Shown: in pieces, positions 10,200 to 20,473 of the stretch
Layout: every line of letters starts with the position of its first letter
Position numbering within the stretch: position 1 is the first letter of the stretch
Assembly (NCBI GenBank): GCA_015680685.1
Contig: MNCI01029685.1
Location: 19,031-80,429, forward strand
DNA from: Gnetum montanum
Taxonomy: Eukaryota; Streptophyta; Gnetopsida; Gnetales; Gnetaceae
Direction: 5' to 3'
Length of the DNA: 61,399 nucleotides
Program-made: the position numbers and the translations under genes
Notes under the pieces: model-generated
Told to the model about the DNA's origin: nothing
Seen by the model: only the letters and a program-made list of their open reading frames with translations
The model's database searches: none

Positions 10200-12740
10200 T
10201 TATTTGTCCTCATAGGCTCTGGCTTTATCTTTGTATTCGTGAAGATCTGTTAGCCGTCGAGCCAAGTCGGTTGCAACATCTTTTTTTCCTTGGTAGCTAG
10301 CTTTCACCACCTCAAGTTTAGAATTTACAACATCCATTTTTTCTACCAGCTTCTTGTGTTCTGCAAATTCTACTTCATATTTGATGTGGTTGGAAGCTAC
10401 CTGCTGCTCGAGCTCTATTCTCGAGCACCCTGCTGTTAACATGGCAAGGTTGGCATATCTGAGGTTTGCCAACTCCATGTACTCTATCAAGTCCTGAATC
10501 TGCAGGTCTTGGTTCTTAACTTCCACTTGGTGAGCGAAGGCGTAGGTGTCCAATATGGCCCCCCAATTAGTGTGTTGAGCACTGATAGTGTTGATTTGGG
10601 CCTTGGCCATATGGATTTCCTTTTCCAGGATCTATTTATACATCCCCACTGGATTGCATAAGTGCTCCTTCAACTTCTCATGTCGTTTAGCCTCGTTCTG
10701 CCATGCGCTTATCTCAATTGTTGACTTTTGGCGAATAGCGCGTACCTCCTCCATTGAGAGGGTTTGATTTTCTCTGGCTAAATGACTTACGTCTCGGTTG
10801 ACCCAAATGAATTTTTCTCGTAACTGATGAAAGTATTCATCGAGAACGGTTTTTTGTTTCTCCACAATAGTCAACTAAAGGTTTTCTACAACCAGCTACT
10901 TGTTTTCTTCTTCTAAGGCCTTGAGTGCCTTAAGATGCGCATGGGTTTGCACTTTTGCTACTGAGGCATCCCAAATAGCCTTCTCTTTCCCTCAACCACC
11001 CTTTTATTCTATGTGATTAACTTTGTTAGTTGCTCAGTTCTAAAGTTATCTAACTGGTCTACAGGAACAATTTGCAGAGGATCCCATTGTACTGCTTGTA
11101 AGGCCACAAGCTGCTCTTGTAGTTTCTGCACTTCAGCTTTAGCATGCTCGGACCTTACTTCGGATATAACTAGCTTCCCCTTTGTGGAAATGAGGTCTGA
11201 TTGAATTGCTGTGACATCTTGAGGAATGTCAAACAAGGACGTTAGGACTTGCCCTATTTGTAGCAATCAATCAAGCACATCCTCATGTTCCGTAGGAGTC
11301 ATTGAGGTTCTGGCCAGAGTTTGAGCATCCTATGCTCTTGAGAGATCTGCCAGTGGCACAATAGGCACATTGAAGTATTCTTTGATGTGGTCTGTGACCA
11401 CTTCTACAGCTCCCGTGACATTCTGGTGTTGCATGACCATCATTGTGGCCCCTTCACCAATCTCTAACTGCACTTGAAAAGATGTCGTGTTTCTTGAGAT
11501 CTGTTGCGACCATCTACTTTCCCCTCCTTCTGTTTGAATGGATACTTTCCCGCTTATGCAATCTAATGAAACCATAGGCTGTATGGCATCATCAATGATG
11601 CGGAAGAGGTTTTCGTTATCACAACTTCCCCAATTGACTGTCTCAGCAATGGCCTTAAGATGGCTCATTGATGGTCTGTAGTCTTGCGGTGGTGGCGTCT
11701 GATCCTGGCCTGTGCTAGGCCCTGCTTCTTGTTGTTGGCTGGGACCCATCACTGAAGGTTGACTAGGTCTAGCCATCTATTCTTCTTCTTGTTCGGGTCC
11801 CAACTCTTCACCAGTGCTTTTCCTTGGAGCTGGCACCTTTAGCAATTCAGCATACAAAGTAGTCTAGGCTTTTCGAGGATGTCATTGGTGTATCCCCAAA
11901 TACCAGCATGTTGGCAAAGCTTTTTGATAAGATAGGGGAAATGCAGCGCCATCTTCCCTATCTTTTGTTCTTTGAACCACCTCAGGATCTCCATCAAATA
12001 TAGATGGGGTAGGTTAGCGTTAACCTTTCCCATCAACACTACACATCCTCTAGCCACATACATGGATATTCTTTTCAAGTATTTTGTGGGGAAGAGGTGA
12101 TATGTCCCAATTTTGAAGTAAACCATCTCTTTCTTCATCAATTCACCAAATTCTTTATCTCTACCATAAGCCTTCTCCAACCAATCCTTTCGCACATCGG
12201 GGTCTGAATAGGTGGATAACCGAGCAACTTGGGGCCCTGTATTCGAAAGGTTTAACACTTCTGAAATAGCCTGCGCAGAGAAGTCAACTATTACACCACA
12301 AAGATTAACAGTGGTGCCTTACTCCCTATTGTGCCAAAATTGGTATGTCTCTCCTAGGTACCAGGCACTTCTTTCAGAGAGGATAGGCCATAAGGGAGAC
12401 CCTTTGAGGTGATCCCTAATAGCCTCAGGAGCGAACTCTGCAAAAGATTTGAAGTTTAACTCCACAATCACCGCAACGAATGTGGACTTCTCATGGATAG
12501 CCTGAACACAATCTAGGAGCAACGTGAGTTGTTATCCCAACTCAGGTGCTGTAGCAGCTCCTCCTTCTGCCTGCCCGAACCATTTGGTAGGAGGTTCGTC
12601 TTGATGAATGATGAATGATTGCTCCTCCTATTCTGCATGTTGTCCAGCAGGACCTTATTTTCCACCTCTCCAAGATCATTTCTTTCCACCTTGAGCAGGA
12701 CCCTCCTACTATGCACATTTCAGGGCCATCTGCAATCACA
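10200..12740 (-). pseudogene. Extra ORF in env position: plant-transposon-like domain plus coiled coil
   Basis: A nearly continuous frame, broken by a few stops and at least one shift, of roughly 840 codons. The N-terminal part (12700-12300) includes FVAVIVELNFKSFAEFAPEA and GSPLWPIL. The middle (12260-11840) has YFKIGTYHLFPTKYL, LPHLYLMEILRWF and MALHFPYLIKKLCQHAG, which resembles the 'putative plant transposon protein' domain found beside some plant gypsy elements. A Gln/Pro/Ser-rich linker (11776-11640) follows, then MMVMQHQNVTGAVEVV. The rest, to 10200, is rich in Lys, Glu, Gln and Leu with heptad-like spacing and is probably a coiled coil. Element C carries a homologue at the same place (23890-25367). 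The start is unclear. I infer no enzymatic role and see no signal peptide. Confidence 0.6.
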
Positions 12741-14602
12741 TGGGTCAAGCGTTAATAAGGTTTTTCTCTAAGTCAAGTTATAGCTTACCACTTGCCTTTA
12801 TTAAAGATCTTATGTTATAACGTGTGACTGTGCCTGAAATTTTATAATAATGAGTCCTATGAATTAGGTGGTTTCCATTTTTAATTTCCTGGTATACCTA
12901 AGGATTATATGATTTTTAGGCACAATTAGTCTAAGTGTTAAAGTTAATTACCCTAATTGATGTTCTTTGGGTGATGATAAGTTTCAAAAAAGTTAGGCAC
13001 TTTTCGACAAGTTTCCCTCCCCCACGACTAAGCTAAACACTTCGGGTTCAAGTAGGTTCAAATAGAATTAATATCGGAGTACCAGCGAGCAAGATATGAG
13101 GAAAAAGGCAAGGGTCACTCAATTGCAAGTTGCAGAGAAAACTTTCAAAAACTGCCTCCTTGTGAATGCCAAAATGATGCTAAGTGTTGCGNNNNNNNNN
13201 NNNNNNNNNNNNNNNNNNNNNNNNNNNNNNNNNNNNNNNNNNNNNNNNNNNNNNNNNNNNNNNNNNNNNNNNNNNNNNNNNNNNNNNNNNNNNNNNNNNN
13301 NNNNNNNNNNNNNNNNNNNNNNNNNNNNNNNNNNNNNNNNNNNNNNNNNNNNNNNNNNNNNNNNNNNNNNNNNNNNNNNNNNNNNNNNNNNNNNNNNNNN
13401 NNNNNNNNNNNNNNNNNNNNNNNNNNNNNNNNNNNNNNNAACCTATAATGCCCTTATGTAACCACACTTAAAGTGTTCGTGGGCACTATAAGGGTTAAAT
13501 GTAATCTGCACTAACTTCACAAAACACACACATGTAAATATCATTGGAATGAGATGAGAATTCTATGCTACACAAGACATGAGCTACAATTACATGAACA
13601 GTGAGATGAGATGAACTAGAGAAAGGGATCATAGAGATTGGGACATGAGGTAACTGACCCAGGGCACAGTGAATCCTACGTGTAAAGCATGATTAAGGTG
13701 TCATTAACCCATCGTTCCAAGATCAGGACCAAGTCCATTCTCTAATCAGTGAGATCGCATTGTTTCATCCCATGATGAACAACTATGTGAGTACCATAAC
13801 AACAAGGCGTATGATCACTTGGCATTTTATACAAGGGAGAAGTGATTTTTGTTTTATGGCACTTTGTTTTTTCATTTTCTTTTCTCTTTTTTTTTTCTTT
13901 TTCACCTTACTGAAACTAGAGAAGCTACCAACCTTTAGGCATGGGTGCATGTCTTTCCAGTGGGACCCCCTAGAATAACATTTGATTTTTGAGTGCTCAT
14001 TTAATTACTCTTACTTCCATTTTCATTAGATCTACAAGGATCTTAGTACAACCACGTTGCATGACAACTCCCACAAACGTCACCAAAGAGAATCCGGAAG
14101 TCCCATTGATGTCACACCCTAAGCATTCCCTCTTGGTCAATCCTTCTTCATTCTAGGTACAATGAACACAAGATCAGTTTTAAGTTTTAGAAATATCAAA
14201 AATATCATTGTACCCTCGAAAAGAACCTCTTATTTGTAGAGTGGATGAGTGGGTGTAATGGGCTCACTATACAAATAATTAATCACTCATGATTTAATAA
14301 CATAGAACACACCTCAACCAATGATCCACATGAGTGTTTTATTCATAGAAGAAATTAATTAAAAAAATGTAAAAAGACAAAAACAAAAAAAGATAAAAAG
14401 ATAAAACAAAAAGTCGAAAAATGAAAAACTGGAAAACAAAAAGTTGTAAAATCAAAGAAAATAAAAATGGCTATTAATCCCGCTTGTTATTAGAATGAGG
14501 GATATCCCTCATAGCTAAACGGTTGAGGATGGCACAGACTAATAACTAACGAGTGGGATCCTTGCATCTTGGAAATATTGGGGCCCAGTCATACTTACCC
14601 CA
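12741..14602 (-). other. Untranslated block of element A, with assembly gap
   Basis: No credible frame. It contains two internal polypurine-like motifs (13012-13033, CTTAGTCGTGGGGGAGGG on the minus strand; and a weaker one at 14501-14520). One arm of the conserved hairpin (TGCCCTTATGTAAC at about 13448) follows the gap. Shared landmarks include GACCAAGTCCATTC near 13729 and GTGGATGAGTGGGTG near 14239. Confidence 0.55.
13192..13439. other. Assembly gap (248 n)
   Basis: An unresolved run of n. Frames reported across it are artefacts. It hides one arm of the hairpin conserved in the sister elements. Confidence 0.99.
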
Positions 14603-16443
14603 TCAGGTTTCACACACTTGGTTATAATAAGTATAGTAAAACCGAGTTGATCCACTATGATATTTGGGGCTGTTAGATGGTATGCAAGGATCAGGATGAT
14701 GCCTCCCATGCTTGTGTTCATTGGGCCATATGGTTTTTGGAGTGTTAGTTGGTGGCCTTGATGAAGTTGCATGAGGCGTTGGGTTCGAAGGTAAGGGTGC
14801 ACCACAGTGTGGGGCTTGTGCTAAGTTGGAGGATGCAGTGGCCTCAGAATTATGTTGTTTCTTCTTACAGCCGTTTTTAAAGAAAGGGCGCTTTGGATGT
14901 TGAGGAGGTTTCTCACTACTATTGGTAGTAGTAGCACAAGTGTTGTTCGTGGATTTTTGTTGTGGTGCATACACCTTAGGTACAGTTGGTGGCACTATCG
15001 AAGAAGGGAAAGGATGAGAATGTTGAAAGTTAGGAGGAGTATAAGTTGCACAAGGTGGTGGTTGTATTGGAGGTATGGGATGATAGTATTGTGGAGAAAG
15101 GTATTGTGGTGAGATAAAGTGTGTTGGCCCACTTGGAAAAATAGGATGTTGAACTTGATAAGCGTTTGGGTTCGGATAATATGAAGGATGCCTCCAGTCT
15201 AAGGGTGGTCTCCCCCATGACTGGTATTGTTGCCACTGTGGTCGAACATAGTATCTCTATATGAACTCTGGATGTAGCATGTTTTTCCAATGCTCATGTA
15301 GATGTAACAAGATTGGACATTAGCCCTTGGGGTGGTCATATAGTCATATGTTGCATTCATATGTAGGATTGGCAGTTGAGCACTTATTCCCTTCATTCTT
15401 TTTTTCTAAATGTCTAGTGTTTTGTCCTACTTCTTGGCTTGTCAAAACTCTATCTCCAATAACGTTGATAAATTCTCCACACTTTTGATACGTCCATTCC
15501 AACATCTTATTGATCTTTGCCTCAGCTTCTTCTAATGATTGTTGTATTGGCAAAGATAATGTTTCCACCTTGAGATTGGTTGATTTCTCCTTGTTATGAT
15601 CATGGACATTTGTTAAGTTAAAATTATGGTCCCGTTGATGTTTTTCAACACTCTCCCATCTAGCCAATTCTCCTTCTTCTTTTGCTATCCTCTTAATAAG
15701 CTCTTGGACTTGATGAGTTCATAGTTCGTATAGTTGACCTTGGGCATATTTTCCTAAGGTCTCTCTCATTTCATTACATAGACCATAAATAATATGATAC
15801 ATTATCCTTTCCTCAAAAAACCCATCACCTGGACAGTTGTTTAATAGTGCATAATATCTTTCTAAGGCCATGTCCAAGGGTTCATGTTGTGCTTGTTTCC
15901 ATCCTTGGATTTTTTCCTTAAGGCTGACACTCCTGCATAGGTTTGATATTTTTCATTAAATACTTCTACCATTGTTGACCAGCATCATATTCAATTTAGT
16001 TTTAATGATCTGTACCATACTTTTTCTTGGTCAACGAGTGTCATGGGAAAGAGCTTAAGTTTTTGCCAACTGTTATCAATGTTGTTCCATGTGTAGGCAT
16101 CGTAGAAGGCTTGTAAATGTTGATGTGGATCTAATTCATAGCCTCCTGAAAAAGTAGGAAAGTTGTTTAAATTAAGCTTGGGTAGTCAGCTCTCTTTACG
16201 ATGCCTACGGGAGATTCAAACAGCCTCTTGTATTTGCGTTAAGCTTGTAATGGCTAGCAGGGGTTCATCGTCATCAGGTAAGTTATGATTTCTTATGTTG
16301 CGATAATGTTGTTTTTGCTCATTTATATAATAAACCCCCACTTCACATTGTATACTCCAATCTTCATCGTCATATAGTTCGTTGGTTCTCCAATGAACTT
16401 CCTCACTAAGTGTGGCATTATTGTAATCTTGTAGGAGAGGCAT
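14603..16443 (-). pseudogene. gag: Degenerate gag of element A
   Basis: The likely start is MPLLQDYNNA at 16443, the same start as in element F (55799). An acidic segment (LPDDDEPLLAITS) is followed by the gag core: FPTFSGGYELDPHQHLQAFY (about 16165-16100), FPMTLVDQEKVWYRSL, then MARWESVEKHQRDHN (15667) and a KINKMLEWTYQKCGEF segment. The zinc knuckle near 15330-15365 has lost two positions to stop codons: the second Cys is TGA and another codon is TAA, leaving C-N-I-stop-LYDHPKG-stop-C. The C-terminal part (14995-14603) is rich in Pro, Thr, Asn and Lys and contains the family motif KRPFF. It would act in particle assembly if intact. Confidence 0.7.
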
Positions 16444-16570
16444 TGTTGTAAAGTTGTGTGTGAATTTATATATGAATTTTTTATAATTATTTCTTCTTTC
16501 TAAGAGATATATCATTAAGTCCTTTATAGTGACCTTGTATGATATAACTAATCTAGAAAACTAGCACTGT

Positions 16571-16587
16571 CCCCAGCAATGGCGCCA
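16571..16587 (-). promoter_or_regulatory. tRNA-Asp primer-binding site, element A
   Basis: CCCCAGCAATGGCGCCA matches the tRNA-Asp 3' end at 15 of 17 positions, the best-kept copy in the window. One base lies between it and the LTR. Confidence 0.85.
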
Positions 16588-16588
16588 A

Positions 16589-17404
16589 TGATGAGTGATG
16601 AGATACCTCTACACTCAACCATACAAATACGAGCATTCTCACGCGTGATCTGGTCAAACTCTGCAGACGGACTAGTTGTGGCACCTAGATCATTAACCTT
16701 AGGTTGCAGTTCACTATCTTCCCACCTAGACTAGTATTATCTTTGTCATGTATGGTTTAGTCCAAAGTGAGGTGTATGATGTGTTTCCTAATCTAAATGC
16801 TACTCCTGAAGGTAGTGGAAAGTAATGTTTACTAATTTAGGAGAGAAAGGGTAAGAGAATCTAATCTAGCCTAAGTGCAATGAGCATATGTTCCTTAATT
16901 ATTTGTACAGATCTTGGACTTCGTGCACGACAACCATTGGGATTACCAAGCGCAGATCCTAGGTATGCTAATGGGTTACCAAGTAGTCACACTTAAATGC
17001 TCATAATCAAGTCGTACTCATTCCACGTTACTAGAAGTTTAAGGGTGAGAGATTATTAACTAGGAAAGCAGTAAATAATAATTAACTAAATAAATAACAA
17101 AGTGAATGCTTCAATGATGAAGTAATCTCGATCTTTATTTCCGGTCATGTGTGTGTCCAAGTACGTCACACTCAAATAAAGGATGTCGTACAATTACATT
17201 CACCACACTGTGGACAGACACAGGAAAATAATCTATCTCTGGAGGGATCAAACTGCTAGAGTTTAGCTACAATCTACTCTCCATTCCTTAAACAAGGGAG
17301 AATAACTTCTTATTTATAAACATTGCGACGGACTATGATATCGTGTACGCGATATCACAGGGGAAGACACAATATTGCGGCCCATGCGATATCGTGTCCC
17401 ATCA
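16589..17404 (-). mobile_element. 5' LTR of element A
   Basis: It runs from TGATGAGTGATG to CCCATCA. The TATA box is at 17309-17319 and AATAAA at 17134-17139 on the minus strand. U3 carries three GATATC palindromes (17337-17342, 17351-17356, 17388-17393). It is similar along its length to 9053-9821. Confidence 0.85.
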
Positions 17405-17619
17405 TTTTCTTTGATTGATAAGTTGTTAGATAGTTGATATTTAGAACTTTCTTCTAGTTTAGAAAACATGTCATTTGGTTTTCTAGAGCTCAAGTTATAC
17501 ATAAGGTAAGGTTGTGTAGCTCGATATATCTTATGTTATGTAATCCTAACCTAATACCCCTTTAATACCTTTATAAATTAAACATGCTAAAGCTATAAAT
17601 TATGTGTTAAATGGGATGG

Positions 17620-18112
17620 TGCATTCTAATTGATTGAATCCATCCATGAAGATTATTATTTTTGAGAAATAGAAATTATAGTGTGGTAAGTTTTGCCAAT
17701 GAAGGTGAAACATGACCAATGAGATGGTTGTTAGAAAACTCAAGATTGGTCTCTTATTGAGCAAGGGACTTTGGAAGAGGATCTATTAAAGAGTTGTTGA
17801 AAGGATACAAAATCTTGAGTCTTCCAAGAGAATGAGGAAGGGTGTTTTTAAGAGAACTATTTTCAAGATTAAGATATTATAGCAAAGATAGATTGCCTAG
17901 TTGTGGTGGAATGAGTTGCAAGGCATTGACGCTAAGGTAAAGACCTTTCAGTTTAAAAGCCTACTAAGCTAAGGGGAGAATGAATCCAGATAAAGAATTA
18001 TTAAAGAGATTGAGTATCTTGAGCATGGATGAATTTACAATGGTAAGAGACATTGATCCCTTCAAACAATTGTAAGTCAAGATCATGATGTGGACATTTG
18101 ATAGGGATAGTT
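17620..18112 (-). pseudogene. Leucine-rich-repeat (receptor-like) pseudogene fragment
   Basis: Reading the minus strand from 18112, about six to seven units of some 24 residues appear: LKILNLFNNSLSGFI, LKGLYLSVNALQLIPPQLGN, LSLL-YLNLENSSLKNTLPHS, LGRLKILYPFNNSLIDPLP and LEFSNNHLIGHVSPSLAKL. The pattern LxxLxLxxNxLxGxIPxxLxxL is that of plant extracellular LRR receptor kinases and receptor-like proteins. Stops and shifts interrupt the units. A separate 61-codon frame upstream (18370-18185) starts with a hydrophobic stretch (MCYFLLLPLLSTQISILA) that could be an old signal peptide, but continuity is not shown. No kinase domain is seen. The element A LTR ends about 215 bases beyond the last unit. 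Confidence 0.65.
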
Positions 18113-18848
18113 AAAAAAAGAGATTTAGTGGCTCAAACACAAGTTACTATAATGGAACTAAAAATAGTAGTGTTGTCAATACGATTAATGTGGGTTCACA
18201 TTAAGGGTTAAGAAAATGGTAACAAAAAGTTTAAATGTTTGTTTACCACACCCTTCTTTATTTAATTCATTCTTTTCTTTTGTACATATAATTATCTCTA
18301 TATTCATTCTATCATTGGCTAGAATGGAAATTTGTGTGGAAAGTAGAGGTAGCAAGAGAAAATAGCACATAGGATGTTGGTGTAATATATTGGGTTTTTC
18401 TTTGTATGCATTTTCTATTTTACACTAGGTCATTATTTTCTTTTTAAATTCAATATGAAATCATTTATCCATGTAGTCCATTACTGGTAATCATTCAACT
18501 CTCTGATATTAACATTTATTGCTTTCAATGCATTTGTAAGTGTTGTTACAATGTAATTGTATCTTGTTATTTCAAAGATTGTGCACTTATTCTTTATGAG
18601 TAAAGCTACTCATAAAGGTTTCTAGTTTGGTTTTCATATAAATGTCTTTGGTTTATGATTATTTTTTCTAGTTCATAATCATGGTCATGAGCTTAAGATT
18701 CCCTTCTTAAGCTTTCCTTTGCTTTCATAAATTAGAAGTTATGGTTTTTTCTTAAACATAAGCGTAACTTTGAACTTATGAATTCTATTATAAGTTTTTG
18801 GGTTGCATCACCTTTTATATTATTAGAACCTAGAAGTTCCTACTCAGA
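18113..18848. other. AT-rich DNA without recognised genes
   Basis: Apart from the weak hydrophobic minus-strand frame at 18185-18370, I see no coding, repeat or RNA signal here. Confidence 0.5.
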
Positions 18849-19568
18849 GTGTTGTTGCATGATGCCACCAAGAGTACATGTGAAAGGTCACAAATAGCAG
18901 ATGTGAACTTAGAAGGAGCCATGAAAACATTATGTAGAATGAAAGAGCATTTAGAAGTAATTGAAGTAGTGCACACAAACAACCAAGCAATCTTGGCATC
19001 CATAGAATGCCATTATGAAGGAGCTACTTCAAAGATTCACAACATTCATAAGAAATGTTTAGAAGATGAAGTAATTGAGGTTAGAAGCCTATGAGAAGAG
19101 CATTTCCTACAAGCATTATCCAAGATAGGAAAACACATAAGTTTTCATTTTTTTTTTACAATAGAAGCCTTGATGCAATTTCTTTGCTAGAATCGGTTCA
19201 AAAAATGGAGACATATTATGAGGAGAAAAACATGAAAGTTAAGCTCATTGTTACAAAGATCATAGGCCTTGCAGTAATGTGATGGAAGCACATGTAGTTG
19301 GAAAGACAACAACAAGGAAAGAGGAAGAACCAAAGATAGGAGAAAATGGGAAGAAATTTGAAAGAAAAATTGTTGTCATATAATCATAAGATAAATTTGT
19401 ATTAGTAGCAATTATTTTTATGGTAGAATAAGAAATTCATGAAGGAGTTTCACAAGCTTGACATATGAGTTGAAGTGGATGAGGAGGTGGGAAGGGAGAT
19501 TTCCAAGTATATAGGAGAGTTGAGAAGTGACATCTAAGCTGAGATGGCCATGACTTTTTCATGCATAG
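18849..19568 (+). pseudogene. Unrecognised coding-like stretch upstream of chromovirus pol
   Basis: Two consecutive plus-strand frames (82 codons from 18849, then 63 codons from 19091) in different registers. The first is rich in charged residues (SQIADVNLEGAMKTLCRMKE, SIECHYEGATSKIHNIHKK) with a predicted helical look. It lies on the same strand and just upstream of the gypsy pol remnant, so it may be the old gag or protease region of that element, but I recognise no gag motif or zinc knuckle. The solo LTR interrupts the region at 19569. Confidence 0.3.
19564..19568. repeat. Target-site duplication CATAG (left)
   Basis: Identical to 20469-20473 on the other side of the solo LTR. Removing the LTR and one copy rejoins the older plus-strand sequence. 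Confidence 0.92.
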
Positions 19569-20468
19569 TGATGAGTGGCTAGGTACCCCTATGCCCAACC
19601 ATATGAATGACGAGCATTCACATGCGACTCGGTCAAATTCTGTAGACTATAAGCACTTAACATACACCAGACCCTAACCAATGAAACCTTGGGTTAGAAC
19701 GGTCGTTGTCTTCCTAATCTCACTTGTGATATTTTTTTTTGTGATGGTTAAGTGAGATTAAGGCTAATGATTTTTATGGCTTTTTACTTATCTTTTGGCG
19801 GCTAATTATCTTGGAAAGTAAGGCTAGAATAGTAATTACCCTAAGATTATCTTAATATAAATCTTAACTACTACTAACATAAGTATTCGATCCCATCTTC
19901 CAAGCATGTTCTGAGCATCCCCTAAACACTATTGGCTTACCAGACGTTAAGCATCACCGGGTTACCAAGTGTTGGGTTTATGTTCGAGATGGTCGTACTT
20001 ATGGTCCTTACGAACTTATAAGAAAGCAAAAGTGATTAAAATATTAATAACATAAACTTAAGTAATTATCAAAGCATAAACATATTAAACTAATGAATGC
20101 AATAAATGACTAATTCCAAATGCTACAAGGAATGCTTGAAGAGTTCATCTTTATTTCCTTCACACTAATGAGTTCAGATACATCAATGCTCGGATAAAGA
20201 GCCGATCACTTTTCTTACACCTACTGTGGGCACTTGAAAAATATTCTATCTCCTGTAGGAACAAACTACAAGTGCTTCACTAGAACTAACTAAAAAGTAC
20301 CTAAATGAGGCGAAAGGCCCTCTTATTTATAGGCTGAAATAGGCTCCACGTAAACGGGGCCACGTCGCGCATGGAAGGCTATGTCGATGGGGTCACGTTG
20401 ACACGGCCACGTATACGCGGCCTCGTATACATGGCCTAGTCAATGCATCAAATAATGACACTTCATCA
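19569..20468 (-). mobile_element. Solo LTR, 900 bp
   Basis: It starts TGATGAGTGGCTAGGTACCCC and ends CTTCATCA, with the family TATA box (20332-20342) and AATAAA (20150-20155) on the minus strand. Perfect 5-bp duplications CATAG flank it and no internal element sequence is present, so it is the product of recombination between the two LTRs of an inserted element. Its U3 has a GC-rich motif set of its own (GGCCACGT, GTATACGCGG) in place of the GATATC repeats. Confidence 0.92.
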
Positions 20469-20473
20469 CATAG
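20469..20473. repeat. Target-site duplication CATAG (right)
   Basis: Exact partner of 19564-19568. Confidence 0.92.

Larger units (their letters stand above)
9053..17404 (-). mobile_element. Element A: pol-less Athila/Tat-like element with an extra ORF
   Basis: Both LTRs are present (9053-9821 and 16589-17404) with a primer site inside the right one. On the minus strand the order is gag (16443-14603), an untranslated block with a sequence gap, then a long extra ORF (about 12740-10200), then 378 bases to the 3' LTR. No protease, reverse transcriptase, RNase H or integrase motif is seen, and the spacer is too short for them even counting the gap. Flanking 5-mers TTTGC (9048-9052) and TTTTC (17405-17409) agree at four of five bases, consistent with an aged target duplication. 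It is a non-autonomous element of the gag-bearing type. Confidence 0.75.

Noticed and set aside
13096-13471. Open frames spanning the n run
   Set aside because: They exist only because n codons are not stops; there is no sequence evidence.
18185-18370. Separate signal-peptide gene
   Set aside because: It is a short frame with an unremarkable tail; it is only worth noting as a possible start of the neighbouring LRR pseudogene.
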